Source: Candidatus Latescibacterota bacterium
GTDB lineage: Bacteria; Latescibacterota; MWCZ01
DNA: 64,000 bases
Assembly: GCA_022706085.1 (NCBI GenBank)
Contig: JAKJDF010000002.1
Coordinates: forward strand, 411,479-475,478
Direction: 5' to 3'
The translations under genes were made by a program, and so were the position numbers. A model generated the notes under the pieces. That model had not been told where the DNA came from, ran no database searches, and saw nothing but the letters and a program-made list of their open reading frames with translations. Shown here piece after piece: positions 1 to 10,070 of this stretch; the first letter of the stretch is position 1; every line of letters begins with the position of its first letter.

Positions 1-1087
<1,087 letters not shown>

Positions 1088-1123
1088 CTACACCCAGAAC
1101 TGCCACCGCGGGTGGGCCGGGTC

Positions 1124-1153
1124 TTGAAATCACGCCGGCATTTTACGTATACT
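1124..1153 (+). promoter_or_regulatory. Sigma70-type promoter of tRNA-Glu
   Basis: TTGAAA at 1124-1129 and TATACT at 1148-1153 are separated by 18 nt and sit about 20 nt upstream of the tRNA. The predicted transcription start is near 1160. The CRP-like gene downstream may be read through from the same promoter. Confidence 0.65.
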
Positions 1154-1174
1154 TATTAGTTCTTTGAACACTGT

Positions 1175-1249
1175 GGCCCGTTCGTCTAGTGGTTAGGACT
1201 CAGGGTTTTCATCCCTGCAACAGGGGTTCGACTCCCCTACGGGTCACCA
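1175..1249 (+). tRNA. tRNA-Glu (anticodon UUC)
   Basis: A cloverleaf can be drawn by eye. The acceptor stem GGCCCGT pairs with ACGGGTC, with one G-U pair. The anticodon stem CAGGG/CCCTG encloses the loop TTTTCAT, giving anticodon TTC. The T arm AGGGG-TTCGACT-CCCCT is intact. Discriminator A and a genomically encoded CCA end the gene at 1249. Confidence 0.97.
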
Positions 1250-1339
1250 GGTGGTTTCAGAGACCGGGCGAGGGGCCTGTCCGCTTCGGGGAAAGCATTC
1301 AGGATCTGCGGTCGGCACTTCCCTCTGAGGAGTACCACG

Positions 1340-2044
1340 ATGGCAACACAGCCCTTTTCGCTGGACGCCATTCGGTCCGTCCCTCTCTTCACCAATCTCT
1401 CCGACGAAATGCTCGAATCCGTTGTGAAGGCTTCCACGGTGGTAACATTCCGGCGGAACCAGACCATTGTCCGCGAGAATGAGGAAGGGAACGCGCTTTT
1501 CATCATTCTCAGCGGCAGGGTGAAAGTCACGCTGATCCGCTCAGATGGTAAGGAAGCCATTCTGGCGATTCTGCGCGCAAATGATTTCTTCGGAGAAATG
1601 GCACTTCTGGACGATCAACCGAGGTCGGCATCCGTAGTGGCGCTCGAAAGCACGCGCGCGCTCATGCTTACGAGGCCGAATTTCATCAAGTTGCTTGAGG
1701 ACGACCCGCAGATTGTTCACAACATCATGGTTGCGTTGAGCGGGCGCCTCCGCAAGGCAAACCAGAAAATCGCCGACCTCGCATTCCTGGACGCGATCGG
1801 CCGCATTTGCGGCGTAATCCTGCAGATGGCGGAAGAAGCCGGTGAAGAGACCGATGAAGGCGTCCTGATCCACAATCGCCCTTCCCACGAGCAACTCGGA
1901 ATGATGGCCGGCACCACGCGGGAAACCGCCACACACTGTATGATTGCACTTGAGCGGCGAGGGTACGTTCTGACACAGGGTCGCGATCTGCTGTTGTTTT
2001 CGCCGGAGGACCTCAAGCGCGATTTTCTTTCCCCCGGTTCGTAA
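1340..2044 (+). CDS. CRP/FNR-family transcriptional regulator
   Basis: Cytoplasmic DNA-binding regulator of 234 aa. Residues about 10-125 form the cyclic-nucleotide-binding beta-roll. The phosphate-binding cassette reads FFGEMALLDDQPRSA, keeping the Gly-Glu and Arg-Ser pair that contact cAMP in E. coli CRP. A linker helix follows, then a winged helix-turn-helix around 178-212 (SHEQLGMMAGTTRETATH). There is no N-terminal Cys cluster, so it is CRP-like rather than an FeS FNR. GAGGAG lies 8 nt before the ATG. It follows tRNA-Glu and is 1 nt from rlmH. A class III cyclase at 36592 could supply the ligand (inference). Confidence 0.9.
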   Translation: MATQPFSLDAIRSVPLFTNLSDEMLESVVKASTVVTFRRNQTIVRENEEGNALFIILSGRVKVTLIRSDGKEAILAILRANDFFGEMALLDDQPRSASVVALESTRALMLTRPNFIKLLEDDPQIVHNIMVALSGRLRKANQKIADLAFLDAIGRICGVILQMAEEAGEETDEGVLIHNRPSHEQLGMMAGTTRETATHCMIALERRGYVLTQGRDLLLFSPEDLKRDFLSPGS

Positions 2045-2045
2045 C

Positions 2046-2516
2046 GTGAAGCTCCGTATTGTGGTGGTGGGCAAACCGCGGCGTGATGTCGTCGACACGT
2101 TTGTCGCCGACTATCTCGCGCGTCTGAAACCGATCTGGCAGACGGAACTCGTCGCGGTGGCTGAAGAGCGGATCGCGACGGGCCGTACCGAGGGGGAAAT
2201 CCTCGCAAAAGAAGCGGAACGATTGCGGGACAAGGTTCCCGCAGGCTGGGTTACGGTTGCGCTTGATCGCACCGGCAGGACGCTGGACTCGGGGGAGTTC
2301 GCAGACGCGTTGCGCTCGTGGCAGGATTCCTCGGTGCGCGGTGTGGCGTTCGTGATCGGCGGCGCGGTGGGGCTGGACCCGGCATTTGCCCGCGGATGCG
2401 CGCTCCGTCTATCGCTGGGGCCCATGACCTTCCCGCATGACCTCGCCCTGGTCGTCCTCGCCGAGCAGATTTACCGCGCGGCGACGATTGTCAAGGGGCT
2501 TCCCTACCATCGCTAA
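2046..2516 (+). CDS. rlmH: 23S rRNA (pseudouridine-1915-N3)-methyltransferase RlmH
   Basis: SPOUT-fold methyltransferase of 156 aa that methylates pseudouridine 1915 in helix 69 of 23S rRNA using SAM. The knotted SAM-binding region reads FVIGGAVGL near 103-111, followed by LSLGPMTFPHDL. The family's terminal signature IYRAATIVKGLPYHR closes the protein. It starts at GTG 2046, one base after the CRP-like stop, so translation is probably coupled. Its stop overlaps the convergent recJ stop by 4 nt. Confidence 0.95.
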   Translation: MKLRIVVVGKPRRDVVDTFVADYLARLKPIWQTELVAVAEERIATGRTEGEILAKEAERLRDKVPAGWVTVALDRTGRTLDSGEFADALRSWQDSSVRGVAFVIGGAVGLDPAFARGCALRLSLGPMTFPHDLALVVLAEQIYRAATIVKGLPYHR

Positions 2517-4273
2517 CCGCGGCCATGCTCTTCGCTCCTTCGAACGGCTTTCAGGCGGAGCTGCGTTTTCGACTTCCCGCGCCACACATTTTCCTCCGGC
2601 ACGTAGGCGATGTCAACTGCGCCTACCGAACGGTTCGCGGCATCGTAGAAGAGCGGCGCCGCCCATTTGAAACCGTAGCCGATGATCTCCCTCGTTACGC
2701 CGTCTTGCTCAACTTCCACCTTCAAATGGGCATCCTTCATGATGACCGGGTCTGATATCGCGCGCACGCCGCGAGAAACCAGCACCGGCTGCATGTTGTC
2801 CGGCCCGAAAGGACCGAGACGGGCGACCGCTTTCAGGTATTCCGGTGTGATATCGGACAACCGCGCTTCGGCGTCGAGATACAACCGCGGGGAGAGAAGG
2901 TCGTCCGTCAGGCGTTCCGCCGCCACCTGCTGCAGACACTGGCGGAACTCCGGAATACGCTGAGGGTCAATGCTGAGGCCCGCCGCTTTGATATGACCAC
3001 CGTACCCGATAAGCGTTTCCGCGCACGCGCCAAGGGCGGCATGGAGATCAAACCCGTCTATGCTGCGGCCGGAACCCCGCGCGAAGGGTGTGGAGCCAGT
3101 AATCATGACGGTGGGAAGATAAAACTCTTCCACGAGACGTGCGGCCACAATACCGATGATCCCGGGGTGCCAGCGTTCGTCCGCAAGCACCAGCGCTCTG
3201 GCGCCCTGCGCAACCTGCTCTTCCGCCTGCTGGTGTGCGCTGTCGAACACGTCCTGATCGCGCCCCTGCCGGTCCCGGTTTAACTGGTTCAGTTCACGCG
3301 CAAGGTTTCTTGCCTCCTCGTCATCCTGCGTAAGAAGCAGTCGGACGGACGTTTCCGCGCTACCCATGCGCCCGGCCGCGTTGATTCTTGGCGCAAGACC
3401 GAACACGATGCTGGATGTGGTGAGTTCTTTCCCCGCCAGCCCGGCAACCTGCAACAACGCCCGCAGCCCCGGGCGGGGTGATTTCTTCAGCCTGCGGAGC
3501 CCGAATCTCATCAGCACGCGGTTCTCGTCTATCACAGGCACAATGTCGGCCGCGGTTCCCACGGCCACCAGATCGAGCCCCGGGATCAAAATCCTGCCGG
3601 GGGGAACGCGCAAGGCGTCGCACACCGCCTGAAGCAGTTTGAACGCCACGCCAACCGCGGACAGACCGGGGAAGGGGTACATACAGCGCGCGCATTTCGC
3701 GTCGAGAACCGCCAGCGCGTTCGGGAGCGTCTCCCCCTCTTCGTGGTGATCCACGACGATGACGTCTCGACCTTCCCGCGTGAGTGTCGCGATCTGCTCC
3801 ACCGCCGTCACGCCGCAATCGAGTACGATCACCAGCGTGCCCGCGGTATCCCTGAGCAACTCTACTCCGCGATCACTCAGCCCGTAGCCGTCTGCGGTTC
3901 GGTGCGGGATGCGCCATTCCACCGGAACGCCGAGGGTCTGGAGCGCCTCGACCATGAGCGCGGTGGCCGTCGTGCCGTCCACGTCGTAGTCGCCGTACAC
4001 ACTTACCTGTTCCCGGTTCACCACCGCACGGCAGATCCGCTCGACCGCCCGGTGCATCCCGTTGTACAGGTACGGATCGTGGAGATGACGGAAACTTGGG
4101 TTCAGGAAACGTGAGATTGCGTCGTCTCTGGCGGCGGAATCCGGACCACTCACCCGGCGCAGCAGGATCTCGGCAACGGTGAGCGGAATATCCCAACGCG
4201 TCGCAATACTGCGTACTTCCTTTTCCGCGCACGGAGCAGGAAAAACCCACGTGGGATCGCGCGATCCGCTCAT
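2513..4273 (-). CDS. recJ: Single-stranded-DNA-specific 5'-3' exonuclease RecJ
   Basis: DHH-family ssDNA exonuclease of 586 aa, used in RecF-pathway recombination, mismatch repair and replication-fork processing. Catalytic motifs are DYDVDG at 95-100, DCG at 152-154 and DHH at 175-177. The DHHA1 motif GSGRSIDGFDLHAAL lies in the second half, and a C-terminal OB fold is expected. The length matches the usual 560-580 aa. It converges on rlmH with a 4-nt overlap, leaving no room for a separate terminator. Confidence 0.96.
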   Translation of the reverse strand: MSGSRDPTWVFPAPCAEKEVRSIATRWDIPLTVAEILLRRVSGPDSAARDDAISRFLNPSFRHLHDPYLYNGMHRAVERICRAVVNREQVSVYGDYDVDGTTATALMVEALQTLGVPVEWRIPHRTADGYGLSDRGVELLRDTAGTLVIVLDCGVTAVEQIATLTREGRDVIVVDHHEEGETLPNALAVLDAKCARCMYPFPGLSAVGVAFKLLQAVCDALRVPPGRILIPGLDLVAVGTAADIVPVIDENRVLMRFGLRRLKKSPRPGLRALLQVAGLAGKELTTSSIVFGLAPRINAAGRMGSAETSVRLLLTQDDEEARNLARELNQLNRDRQGRDQDVFDSAHQQAEEQVAQGARALVLADERWHPGIIGIVAARLVEEFYLPTVMITGSTPFARGSGRSIDGFDLHAALGACAETLIGYGGHIKAAGLSIDPQRIPEFRQCLQQVAAERLTDDLLSPRLYLDAEARLSDITPEYLKAVARLGPFGPDNMQPVLVSRGVRAISDPVIMKDAHLKVEVEQDGVTREIIGYGFKWAAPLFYDAANRSVGAVDIAYVPEENVWRGKSKTQLRLKAVRRSEEHGRG

Positions 4274-4343
4274 CAGTACGTGCTCCGGGGTGCGCTGTTG
4301 CGTTACAAACGCACCGTGAAACGTTCGGATGCCGCCGGCGTGT

Positions 4344-6224
4344 TCAGGGATGGAGGCGATAGATAACCGAAATATAGTTCATTGTATCCGTCAGCCCAGC
4401 ACGCTTCCGGTAGGATCGGGAAGCACTCGCAGTGATCTCGTCCCGCTTCGAGAACAAGCCGTTCGGTGGTGAAAACGAGACCGCAGCCTCCCCGTGGAAC
4501 CCCTCCTGCTTGTCCACGCGCCTGCCGAGGGCAAACGGGTTCCATTGCGCCTGAGTCGGGACGTATCCCTGTTGACGGTCGTACGAGACGGAGGGTGCGA
4601 GTTTCCACGAAGACCCGGCTCGAATAACCCCGGACACGCTGACGACGTGGATCAGCTCGTTCCGTGTGAGCTGCCAGAGTCTGGGACGCTGGCCAGGCCC
4701 GGAGGGCAGCAGGTTTCCCAGCGTCCGCGCTTCCACCGAATACGATATTCCGACCGAATCACGCTCACCGACCCGGGTTTTCGCCTGCCACTCCAGCCGT
4801 CCGAGCCTGGTGTTCCGGCTTTGCGGGCTCGTTGGGGTGAGGTAATCATAGTCGAATTCTTCCATGGCGGTCCTGAAGAAGGTGCGTTGCGAGAGTCCAA
4901 GCCCGCCGCGTTCGAAATTCGTGATTGCCCACAGGTTGAGCACCCTGTCCCACCGGTTCCCGGCGGAACGCTGTGTTTTCAGCCATACGCTGTGGGTTTC
5001 GGTTCGTTCCCCGCGCAGTTCGAGCACCGTGCTTCGCCCGAACGCATGCCAGTAGGCGCCGATCAGAGACCGGCGGTAATCGTCTCGATCGTTCAGTTCC
5101 GTTTCGGCCGGGGTATGATCCCTGTTCAGAGCCAGCGTGCCACTGACTACGAAGGAATCGTGCGCGGCAACGCGAAAGAACGCGGACACAGAGAGAGCGA
5201 GTTCTGACATCCGGCGATCAAGGTCGTTGCGCAGAAAAAGCGTCGTGTCGAGGGCGGAACGGGTCGGCTCCGCGTCACGTCGCGTCCTTCCCATGGATAT
5301 AGACGAGCGCAGGACGGGGTCAGAGAACGGGAGCGTCCAGTTGGCTGAGGCCATCCAGCCCCGGGTTGTATTGTTGGTGCGATACTTCAAATCGTTCGGG
5401 TCATTGCTTGCGTCGTCATCCACGGAGTTCCGCGTGTACCCGGCATCCGCTTGAACGGAACCCAGCAAAGGAACCATTGCCATTGTGGAAGACCGGATGC
5501 TCCGGCCCGTAACATTCCTGCGCAGGATCGGATTGGCAGGAAGGAGACTTACGTACTTCTGGTTGTCGCGCGTCTCGCTGTACCGCACGTCCTGGTTGAG
5601 CCAGCCCTCTCGGGAGTACGACGTGGTGAGCGTCAATGCCTTTGTAACATCGCCCTGCCGGGAAGAGACTCCCTTGTGCTGGTAATCGGCGACAAGCGCC
5701 CACCCTCGGCTGCCAAGCGGTTCCTGGAGCGGCCGGAACGTTACCCCGGTTTCGTACGCCAGCCCGGCGTCGGAGACGTTGCGTCGGCGGTCATACGCAC
5801 GCCCCACACCCTGTTTCACCGAAAGACCGGTAACAGGCGTAAGAAGAACGGTGGGCAGGATTTCGTTGGTCTCCACTTCGGAGATGCTCGCGCCGCTCTG
5901 AACGCGCGACAGATCGGCTTTCCCGGTCAGTGCCAGAGTAAGCCTCGGGTGGACCACATACGCCGTACGGACATCCCCGCCCACCACCGTGGATCGCCTT
6001 AGGTAACCCGGCGAATCCGACACTTTCCTGTCGTATGAAGCGTTGGTGCCGGCGGTCCATTTCGAGGAAAGTTGCCGGTTGTGGGCAAACATTCCGTTCC
6101 ACGACCACACATTGAGGTTTTTGCCGAATGCCAGAGTGAAATCAGTCCCGAATGCAGGCCCGGCGGCTGCCGCCGAGCTGGCTATGGCCCCCCACCATGC
6201 ACATGCGAGAATGCGCCTTGTCAT
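4344..6224 (-). CDS. Predicted outer-membrane beta-barrel protein, function unknown
   Basis: I cannot assign this 626-aa protein to a named family. The N-terminus (MTRRILACAWWGAIASSAAAAGPAFG) is a convincing signal peptide with likely cleavage after an Ala motif near residue 20. The mature protein is almost entirely alternating polar/hydrophobic strands rich in aromatics, separated by charged turns. It ends in a short strand VIYRLHP, close to an outer-membrane barrel terminal signature. No plug, TonB box or OmpA domain is visible. The start codon overlaps the rsmA stop (ATGA), so it is probably translated from the DnaC-like/rsmA transcript. Confidence 0.7.
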   Translation of the reverse strand: MTRRILACAWWGAIASSAAAAGPAFGTDFTLAFGKNLNVWSWNGMFAHNRQLSSKWTAGTNASYDRKVSDSPGYLRRSTVVGGDVRTAYVVHPRLTLALTGKADLSRVQSGASISEVETNEILPTVLLTPVTGLSVKQGVGRAYDRRRNVSDAGLAYETGVTFRPLQEPLGSRGWALVADYQHKGVSSRQGDVTKALTLTTSYSREGWLNQDVRYSETRDNQKYVSLLPANPILRRNVTGRSIRSSTMAMVPLLGSVQADAGYTRNSVDDDASNDPNDLKYRTNNTTRGWMASANWTLPFSDPVLRSSISMGRTRRDAEPTRSALDTTLFLRNDLDRRMSELALSVSAFFRVAAHDSFVVSGTLALNRDHTPAETELNDRDDYRRSLIGAYWHAFGRSTVLELRGERTETHSVWLKTQRSAGNRWDRVLNLWAITNFERGGLGLSQRTFFRTAMEEFDYDYLTPTSPQSRNTRLGRLEWQAKTRVGERDSVGISYSVEARTLGNLLPSGPGQRPRLWQLTRNELIHVVSVSGVIRAGSSWKLAPSVSYDRQQGYVPTQAQWNPFALGRRVDKQEGFHGEAAVSFSPPNGLFSKRDEITASASRSYRKRAGLTDTMNYISVIYRLHP

Positions 6225-7057
6225 CGTGTTTCCGCCGGAAACGCACCAAGCTCGTTACAGGCGTGGCTCAGGCGAATGAATTCTGAAGGAGACACCTGTT
6301 CCGCGCGGTTGCCCGGATCGATGCCGGCGCGTCGACAGGCTTCCGCGATAACGTCCGCGGAAACGCCCAGCAGTTTCAGCGCATTATCAAGCCGTTTGCG
6401 CCTCTGGTTGAATGCCGCCTTCGTGGTCACTACAAGCGCGGGGATGTCGAGGTCTGGCGCCGGGTTGCTTTCCCACGTGAACACGAGTGACTGGATTTTC
6501 GGTGCGGGTCGAAACGCCGCCGCGCCGACGCGGAACTCCCGCCGGAGGCTTCCCGTTGCCTGCAGAAGCACGCTCAAAAGGCCGTAGGTGAGTGATCCGG
6601 CAGGCGCAAGGATCCGTTCCGCCACCTCGTACTGCAGCATGACGGTCGCCCGCTCCACAACGCGCGCCTGTTCCACCAGCCTCATCAACAATCGGCTGCC
6701 GACGACGTACGGAAGGTTGCCGGCAATGTGCCACCGGTCAACGCCAAACTCATTGCCAAGCGCCGCGAGATCCGTGCGAAGAACGTCCTGCTCCACAACG
6801 ACAAGGTTCGACGGCGGGCCGCTCAAACGCAGCTCCCGTGCCAGAACCGGGTCGAGCTCCACTGCAACCACGCGCGCGGCCTTTTCGCAGAGCCATCGGG
6901 TAAGCGCGCCCCTTCCAGGGCCTATCTCCAGAACAGTTTCATGCGGCGCTATCCCTGCCGCATCAACGATGCGGCGGGCGATCCCCTCGTTCACAAGGAA
7001 ATTCTGCCCAAGCCCCTTCCTCGGGCGCCATTGTGTTCTTTCGAGGACTGCCGTCAT
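6221..7057 (-). CDS. rsmA: 16S rRNA (adenine-1518/1519-N6)-dimethyltransferase RsmA/KsgA
   Basis: SAM-dependent dimethyltransferase of 278 aa acting on the 3' end helix of 16S rRNA. Motif I reads LEIGPGRGALT, and the catalytic motif IV reads GNLPYVVGS. GLGQNFL near the N-terminus is the family signature. An upstream in-frame ATG at 7114 exists. I chose ATG 7057 because it overlaps the preceding stop (ATGA) and places the signature at the usual distance. The gene is the middle member of a minus-strand run of three with 4-nt overlaps on both sides. Confidence 0.95.
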   Translation of the reverse strand: MTAVLERTQWRPRKGLGQNFLVNEGIARRIVDAAGIAPHETVLEIGPGRGALTRWLCEKAARVVAVELDPVLARELRLSGPPSNLVVVEQDVLRTDLAALGNEFGVDRWHIAGNLPYVVGSRLLMRLVEQARVVERATVMLQYEVAERILAPAGSLTYGLLSVLLQATGSLRREFRVGAAAFRPAPKIQSLVFTWESNPAPDLDIPALVVTTKAAFNQRRKRLDNALKLLGVSADVIAEACRRAGIDPGNRAEQVSPSEFIRLSHACNELGAFPAETR

Positions 7058-7929
7058 GCACCGTACCGGAACCGTTCGCGAAGGTCGACGTCGGGCAACC
7101 TCACCACCATGCACGCATGGCGCAGACGGGAGGAAATCCGCCCGTGGGAGAGCACGTTGAGCTCCTCAAGTGAGTTGTTGCTCGTCACGATCAGACGGTT
7201 CTGATTCTGATACCGCGCGTCAATCAGGTTGTACAGCCACTCAACTTCCCACGCACTCCCCCGTTCCACGCCTATGTCGTCCAGAACAAGGAACGGAACC
7301 CGGGTGAGCCGGTTGAATACCTGATCCGTCGTTTCAATTGAAGGCTCGTCTTCGTACGTGTTGCGCAGCCGCTGGAAATACCCGCGGGAGAGATTCACGA
7401 AAAGCCCTGATTTGCGCGTAAGCAGGATGATCTCCGTCAGAAACGCGCTGGCCAGCAGTGTTTTCCCGTCCCCCGGCACCCCGTAAAGAAACAGGCTTTT
7501 CCCCGTTGGCTCCTTTACCGCGGTTTCGAGCCACGTCACCGCCTGCCCCCGCGCGCTTTCGGCGTCCGGAATCACCTGACCCTCCGGATAGCGCACGTGG
7601 TAGTCTTCCCGGAGCTTGCCGCGGTACAGGTTGGGAATACCTGCGTCGCGCAGAAGCCGGTTCAGCGTTGCCACGTGCCGCCGGACCCGCCAGCAGATGC
7701 AGGCAGTCTCGTCTTCCGCCGCCGCAGCCCGCTCCGGAAGCTGCTCGTACGGAGGAGCGGGAGCAAACGCCGGCGCATGGAGCGCGCCGCATGTACAAAG
7801 CTCCCGCGCGCATTCGCAGGCAACCACCCGCCCCGTCGGGTTATCCTGTCCACGATCCGTATCCAGGCGGTACCCAAGCCGCCCGAATCGTGCACACCGT
7901 TCGCATCCAACGACTGTCTGCTTCGCCAT
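7054..7929 (-). CDS. DnaC/DnaI-like AAA+ ATPase with N-terminal zinc-finger region
   Basis: AAA+ protein of 291 aa resembling replicative helicase loaders and IstB-type ATPases. Cysteine pairs at 9/12, 38/40, 45/47 and 77/79 suggest one or more zinc sites. Walker A GVPGDGKT is at 150-157 and Walker B FLVLDDIG at 213-220. Sensor-1 is VTSNN, and an arginine-finger-type SSRLRHA follows. The start at 7929 is chosen from a strong GAGGAGCAGGGG upstream; the frame extends to 8091 without support. No IS21-type transposase is adjacent, so IstB is unlikely. A DnaI-like loader role is inference. Confidence 0.8.
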   Translation of the reverse strand: MAKQTVVGCERCARFGRLGYRLDTDRGQDNPTGRVVACECARELCTCGALHAPAFAPAPPYEQLPERAAAAEDETACICWRVRRHVATLNRLLRDAGIPNLYRGKLREDYHVRYPEGQVIPDAESARGQAVTWLETAVKEPTGKSLFLYGVPGDGKTLLASAFLTEIILLTRKSGLFVNLSRGYFQRLRNTYEDEPSIETTDQVFNRLTRVPFLVLDDIGVERGSAWEVEWLYNLIDARYQNQNRLIVTSNNSLEELNVLSHGRISSRLRHACMVVRLPDVDLRERFRYGA

Positions 7930-8180
7930 TATCCCCTGCTCCTCGTTGACCCCTGCGGCCAGACTGTACCCTTTGTGAAAAATGCCTGTTTGCAGGGACA
8001 GGGGAAAGCCGCCAAAGCTATGCCTCATCCGTAGTCGGCACGGCGGACGCTCTCCTTTGCCACTGAAGCCCCCTCCACATGAGGTAGGCACGGTTCGGCG
8101 GTTGGCGTTGACGCCGGGGAGAGCAGATCAAAGATCGCCACGCAGGGAGGCCACGCCCGTTTCTGCCCCGGTCTGCGCGG

Positions 8181-9869
8181 TCACCCCACTGGCGTCAGCA
8201 CCACCTCCGCGATGTCGGGAGAGAGATATCCCCATTTGAGCTTCTCAGGCCTCACGGTGATACGGGTTACCCCTGCGGTCAACTCCACCGTGCCCACGTG
8301 CACCGTTTCAACGGTGTCCAGACTGCGCGTCTCTGGCGCGGTGAAAGTCAGCTCCTCGGATCCGGCGACGAGCTTCACAACCGCCCCCGCATGCGTTTCC
8401 GGCGCTGAGACGACAACGTCAATACGATAATGCCCTGATTCCTCCACACGTGCGTCCCAGTGCGCCGCATGGTCGGGCACCATCCAGCCGGAGATGAATG
8501 CCTTTCCGGCTTCATTCCTGCGTACGCGGAGTCTCACTCCTTTGACCCCGAGGCCTTCCAACCGCGCCGTTTCCGGCGTCAGGTGTGTGGGCGACGAGGC
8601 CGACACGGGAACCGGGTGTGGCACAACGACGGCCTGTTCCTTCGCTCCAAACTCGAAGTGTTCCGGCAGCCGGAAGAACTCCACGCGGATTACGTTCACC
8701 AGCGGGTCCGGCGGCATGATCGCCAGCCCGCGCAGCTCCGCGCCGTTGTCCGTCTCCACCACCTCCAGCTCCAGGCCACTCCCAAGGACCGCCGCCTCCT
8801 TCACTCCCTCCGCAATCACGTTGGGCAGGACAATCCTGTTCCGCGCCGGCCATTCCAGCAGGTGAAGATAGAGCGTCGTCCCTTTGCGAGTCACGCGAAT
8901 ATTCGGGTCCTCCAGCCTTGGCCCCGCGTGACTGCCATAGATGCTTTCTCCGTTCTTTGCGAGCCACTTGCCGATCTCATGCATCACTGCGGCCTGTTCC
9001 CCGGTGATAGTGCCGTCTGGCTTCGGGCCGACATTGAGCAGGTAGTTGCCTCCCGCCGCCGCCATGCGGACGAGACTTTTCACCAGGTGCGGTACGGTGT
9101 GGGCCGGCATGTCGTCCTGATACCCCCACGCCGTGGGACTGATGCTCTCGCACGCTTCGAACATGTAGCCGGTGAGATCGTCAGGCAGGCTTCGCTCGGG
9201 AGTGAAGAAGTCCCCCCAGCGCGCGCGGTCGTTCACCACGGCGTTCGGCTGCAGCTTCTTGATCATGTCATAGACCTCTTTGCCACGCCACTCCTCCACC
9301 GTCTTGTGCGAGCCGTCGAACCAGATGCCGTCAATCCGGCCGTAGTTCGTGCAAAGCTCCCGCACCTGCCCATGAAAATAGCGCACGTACTTTTCCCAGT
9401 CAGGTTTGTCCGTGGGGGGCGGGTGCGGCAGATCCTTGAACGCGCCGCGGTTGTGCACGAAATTGGGGTGGTACCAGTCGGGCTGTGAGTAGTAGAAAAT
9501 GATTCGCATGTCGGCGCGGTGGCATGCATCCACCAGTTCGCCGATTAAGCCCCGGCCAAACGGCGTGTTGGTGATCTTGTAGTCCGTCAGGGACGAATCG
9601 AACAGGCAGAATCCGTCGTGGTGCTTCGCCGTCACGGTGATGTAGCGCGCGCCCGCCTCTTTCGCCAGGCCAACCCAGTTGTCCGCGGAGAACTTCTCGG
9701 GGTTGAACACGTTCATCAGCTTCCGATATTCCGAGCGGGGGATGTGTTCGTGATACATCACCCATTCGCCCCGGCCCAGCAGCGCGTAAAGCCCGAAATG
9801 GATGAACATGCCGAAACGGCTTTCGTCAAACCAGCGCAGATTTTCAGGAATACCGGGATGCACGATCAT
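8181..9869 (-). CDS. Alpha-L-fucosidase, GH29, with C-terminal beta-sandwich domains
   Basis: Retaining exo-fucosidase family protein of 562 aa. The catalytic TIM barrel occupies about residues 1-340, with HFGLYA, KHHDGFCLFDS, the nucleophile Asp185 in WFDG, and a candidate acid/base Glu238 in FEACES. Two beta-sandwich-like regions follow. The second resembles the module in which carbohydrate-linked proteins carry an extra binding fold. No signal peptide is present, so the enzyme should act in the cytoplasm. GAGGAGG precedes the ATG. It is divergent from the dehydrogenase at 10071. Confidence 0.92.
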   Translation of the reverse strand: MIVHPGIPENLRWFDESRFGMFIHFGLYALLGRGEWVMYHEHIPRSEYRKLMNVFNPEKFSADNWVGLAKEAGARYITVTAKHHDGFCLFDSSLTDYKITNTPFGRGLIGELVDACHRADMRIIFYYSQPDWYHPNFVHNRGAFKDLPHPPPTDKPDWEKYVRYFHGQVRELCTNYGRIDGIWFDGSHKTVEEWRGKEVYDMIKKLQPNAVVNDRARWGDFFTPERSLPDDLTGYMFEACESISPTAWGYQDDMPAHTVPHLVKSLVRMAAAGGNYLLNVGPKPDGTITGEQAAVMHEIGKWLAKNGESIYGSHAGPRLEDPNIRVTRKGTTLYLHLLEWPARNRIVLPNVIAEGVKEAAVLGSGLELEVVETDNGAELRGLAIMPPDPLVNVIRVEFFRLPEHFEFGAKEQAVVVPHPVPVSASSPTHLTPETARLEGLGVKGVRLRVRRNEAGKAFISGWMVPDHAAHWDARVEESGHYRIDVVVSAPETHAGAVVKLVAGSEELTFTAPETRSLDTVETVHVGTVELTAGVTRITVRPEKLKWGYLSPDIAEVVLTPVG

Positions 9870-10070
9870 GTTCGGCCTCCTCGAGGTGGTTGTTTCGTTT
9901 CTGGCGTCCGGTGATAACTACCACGCAGACGGTGCAAAGGGTTTCTGCTCCCGAAACGTACCGGGTGCGCCGTTCTCTTCACACCGGCACCGCAGGGGAT
10001 TACATTCTGTTGACAATAACCGGAAGCAGTCCCTGCCTGCAAAGGAGGCGCCGTCCTCCAGGGAGGCATC

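Noticed and set aside
7057..7114. N-terminal extension of rsmA to 7114
   Set aside because: The extension would lie inside the upstream ATPase gene; the ATGA-coupled start at 7057 fits the family length.
10010..10015. TTGACA as -35 of the zinc dehydrogenase gene
   Set aside because: No acceptable -10 hexamer occurs 16-19 nt downstream on this strand.
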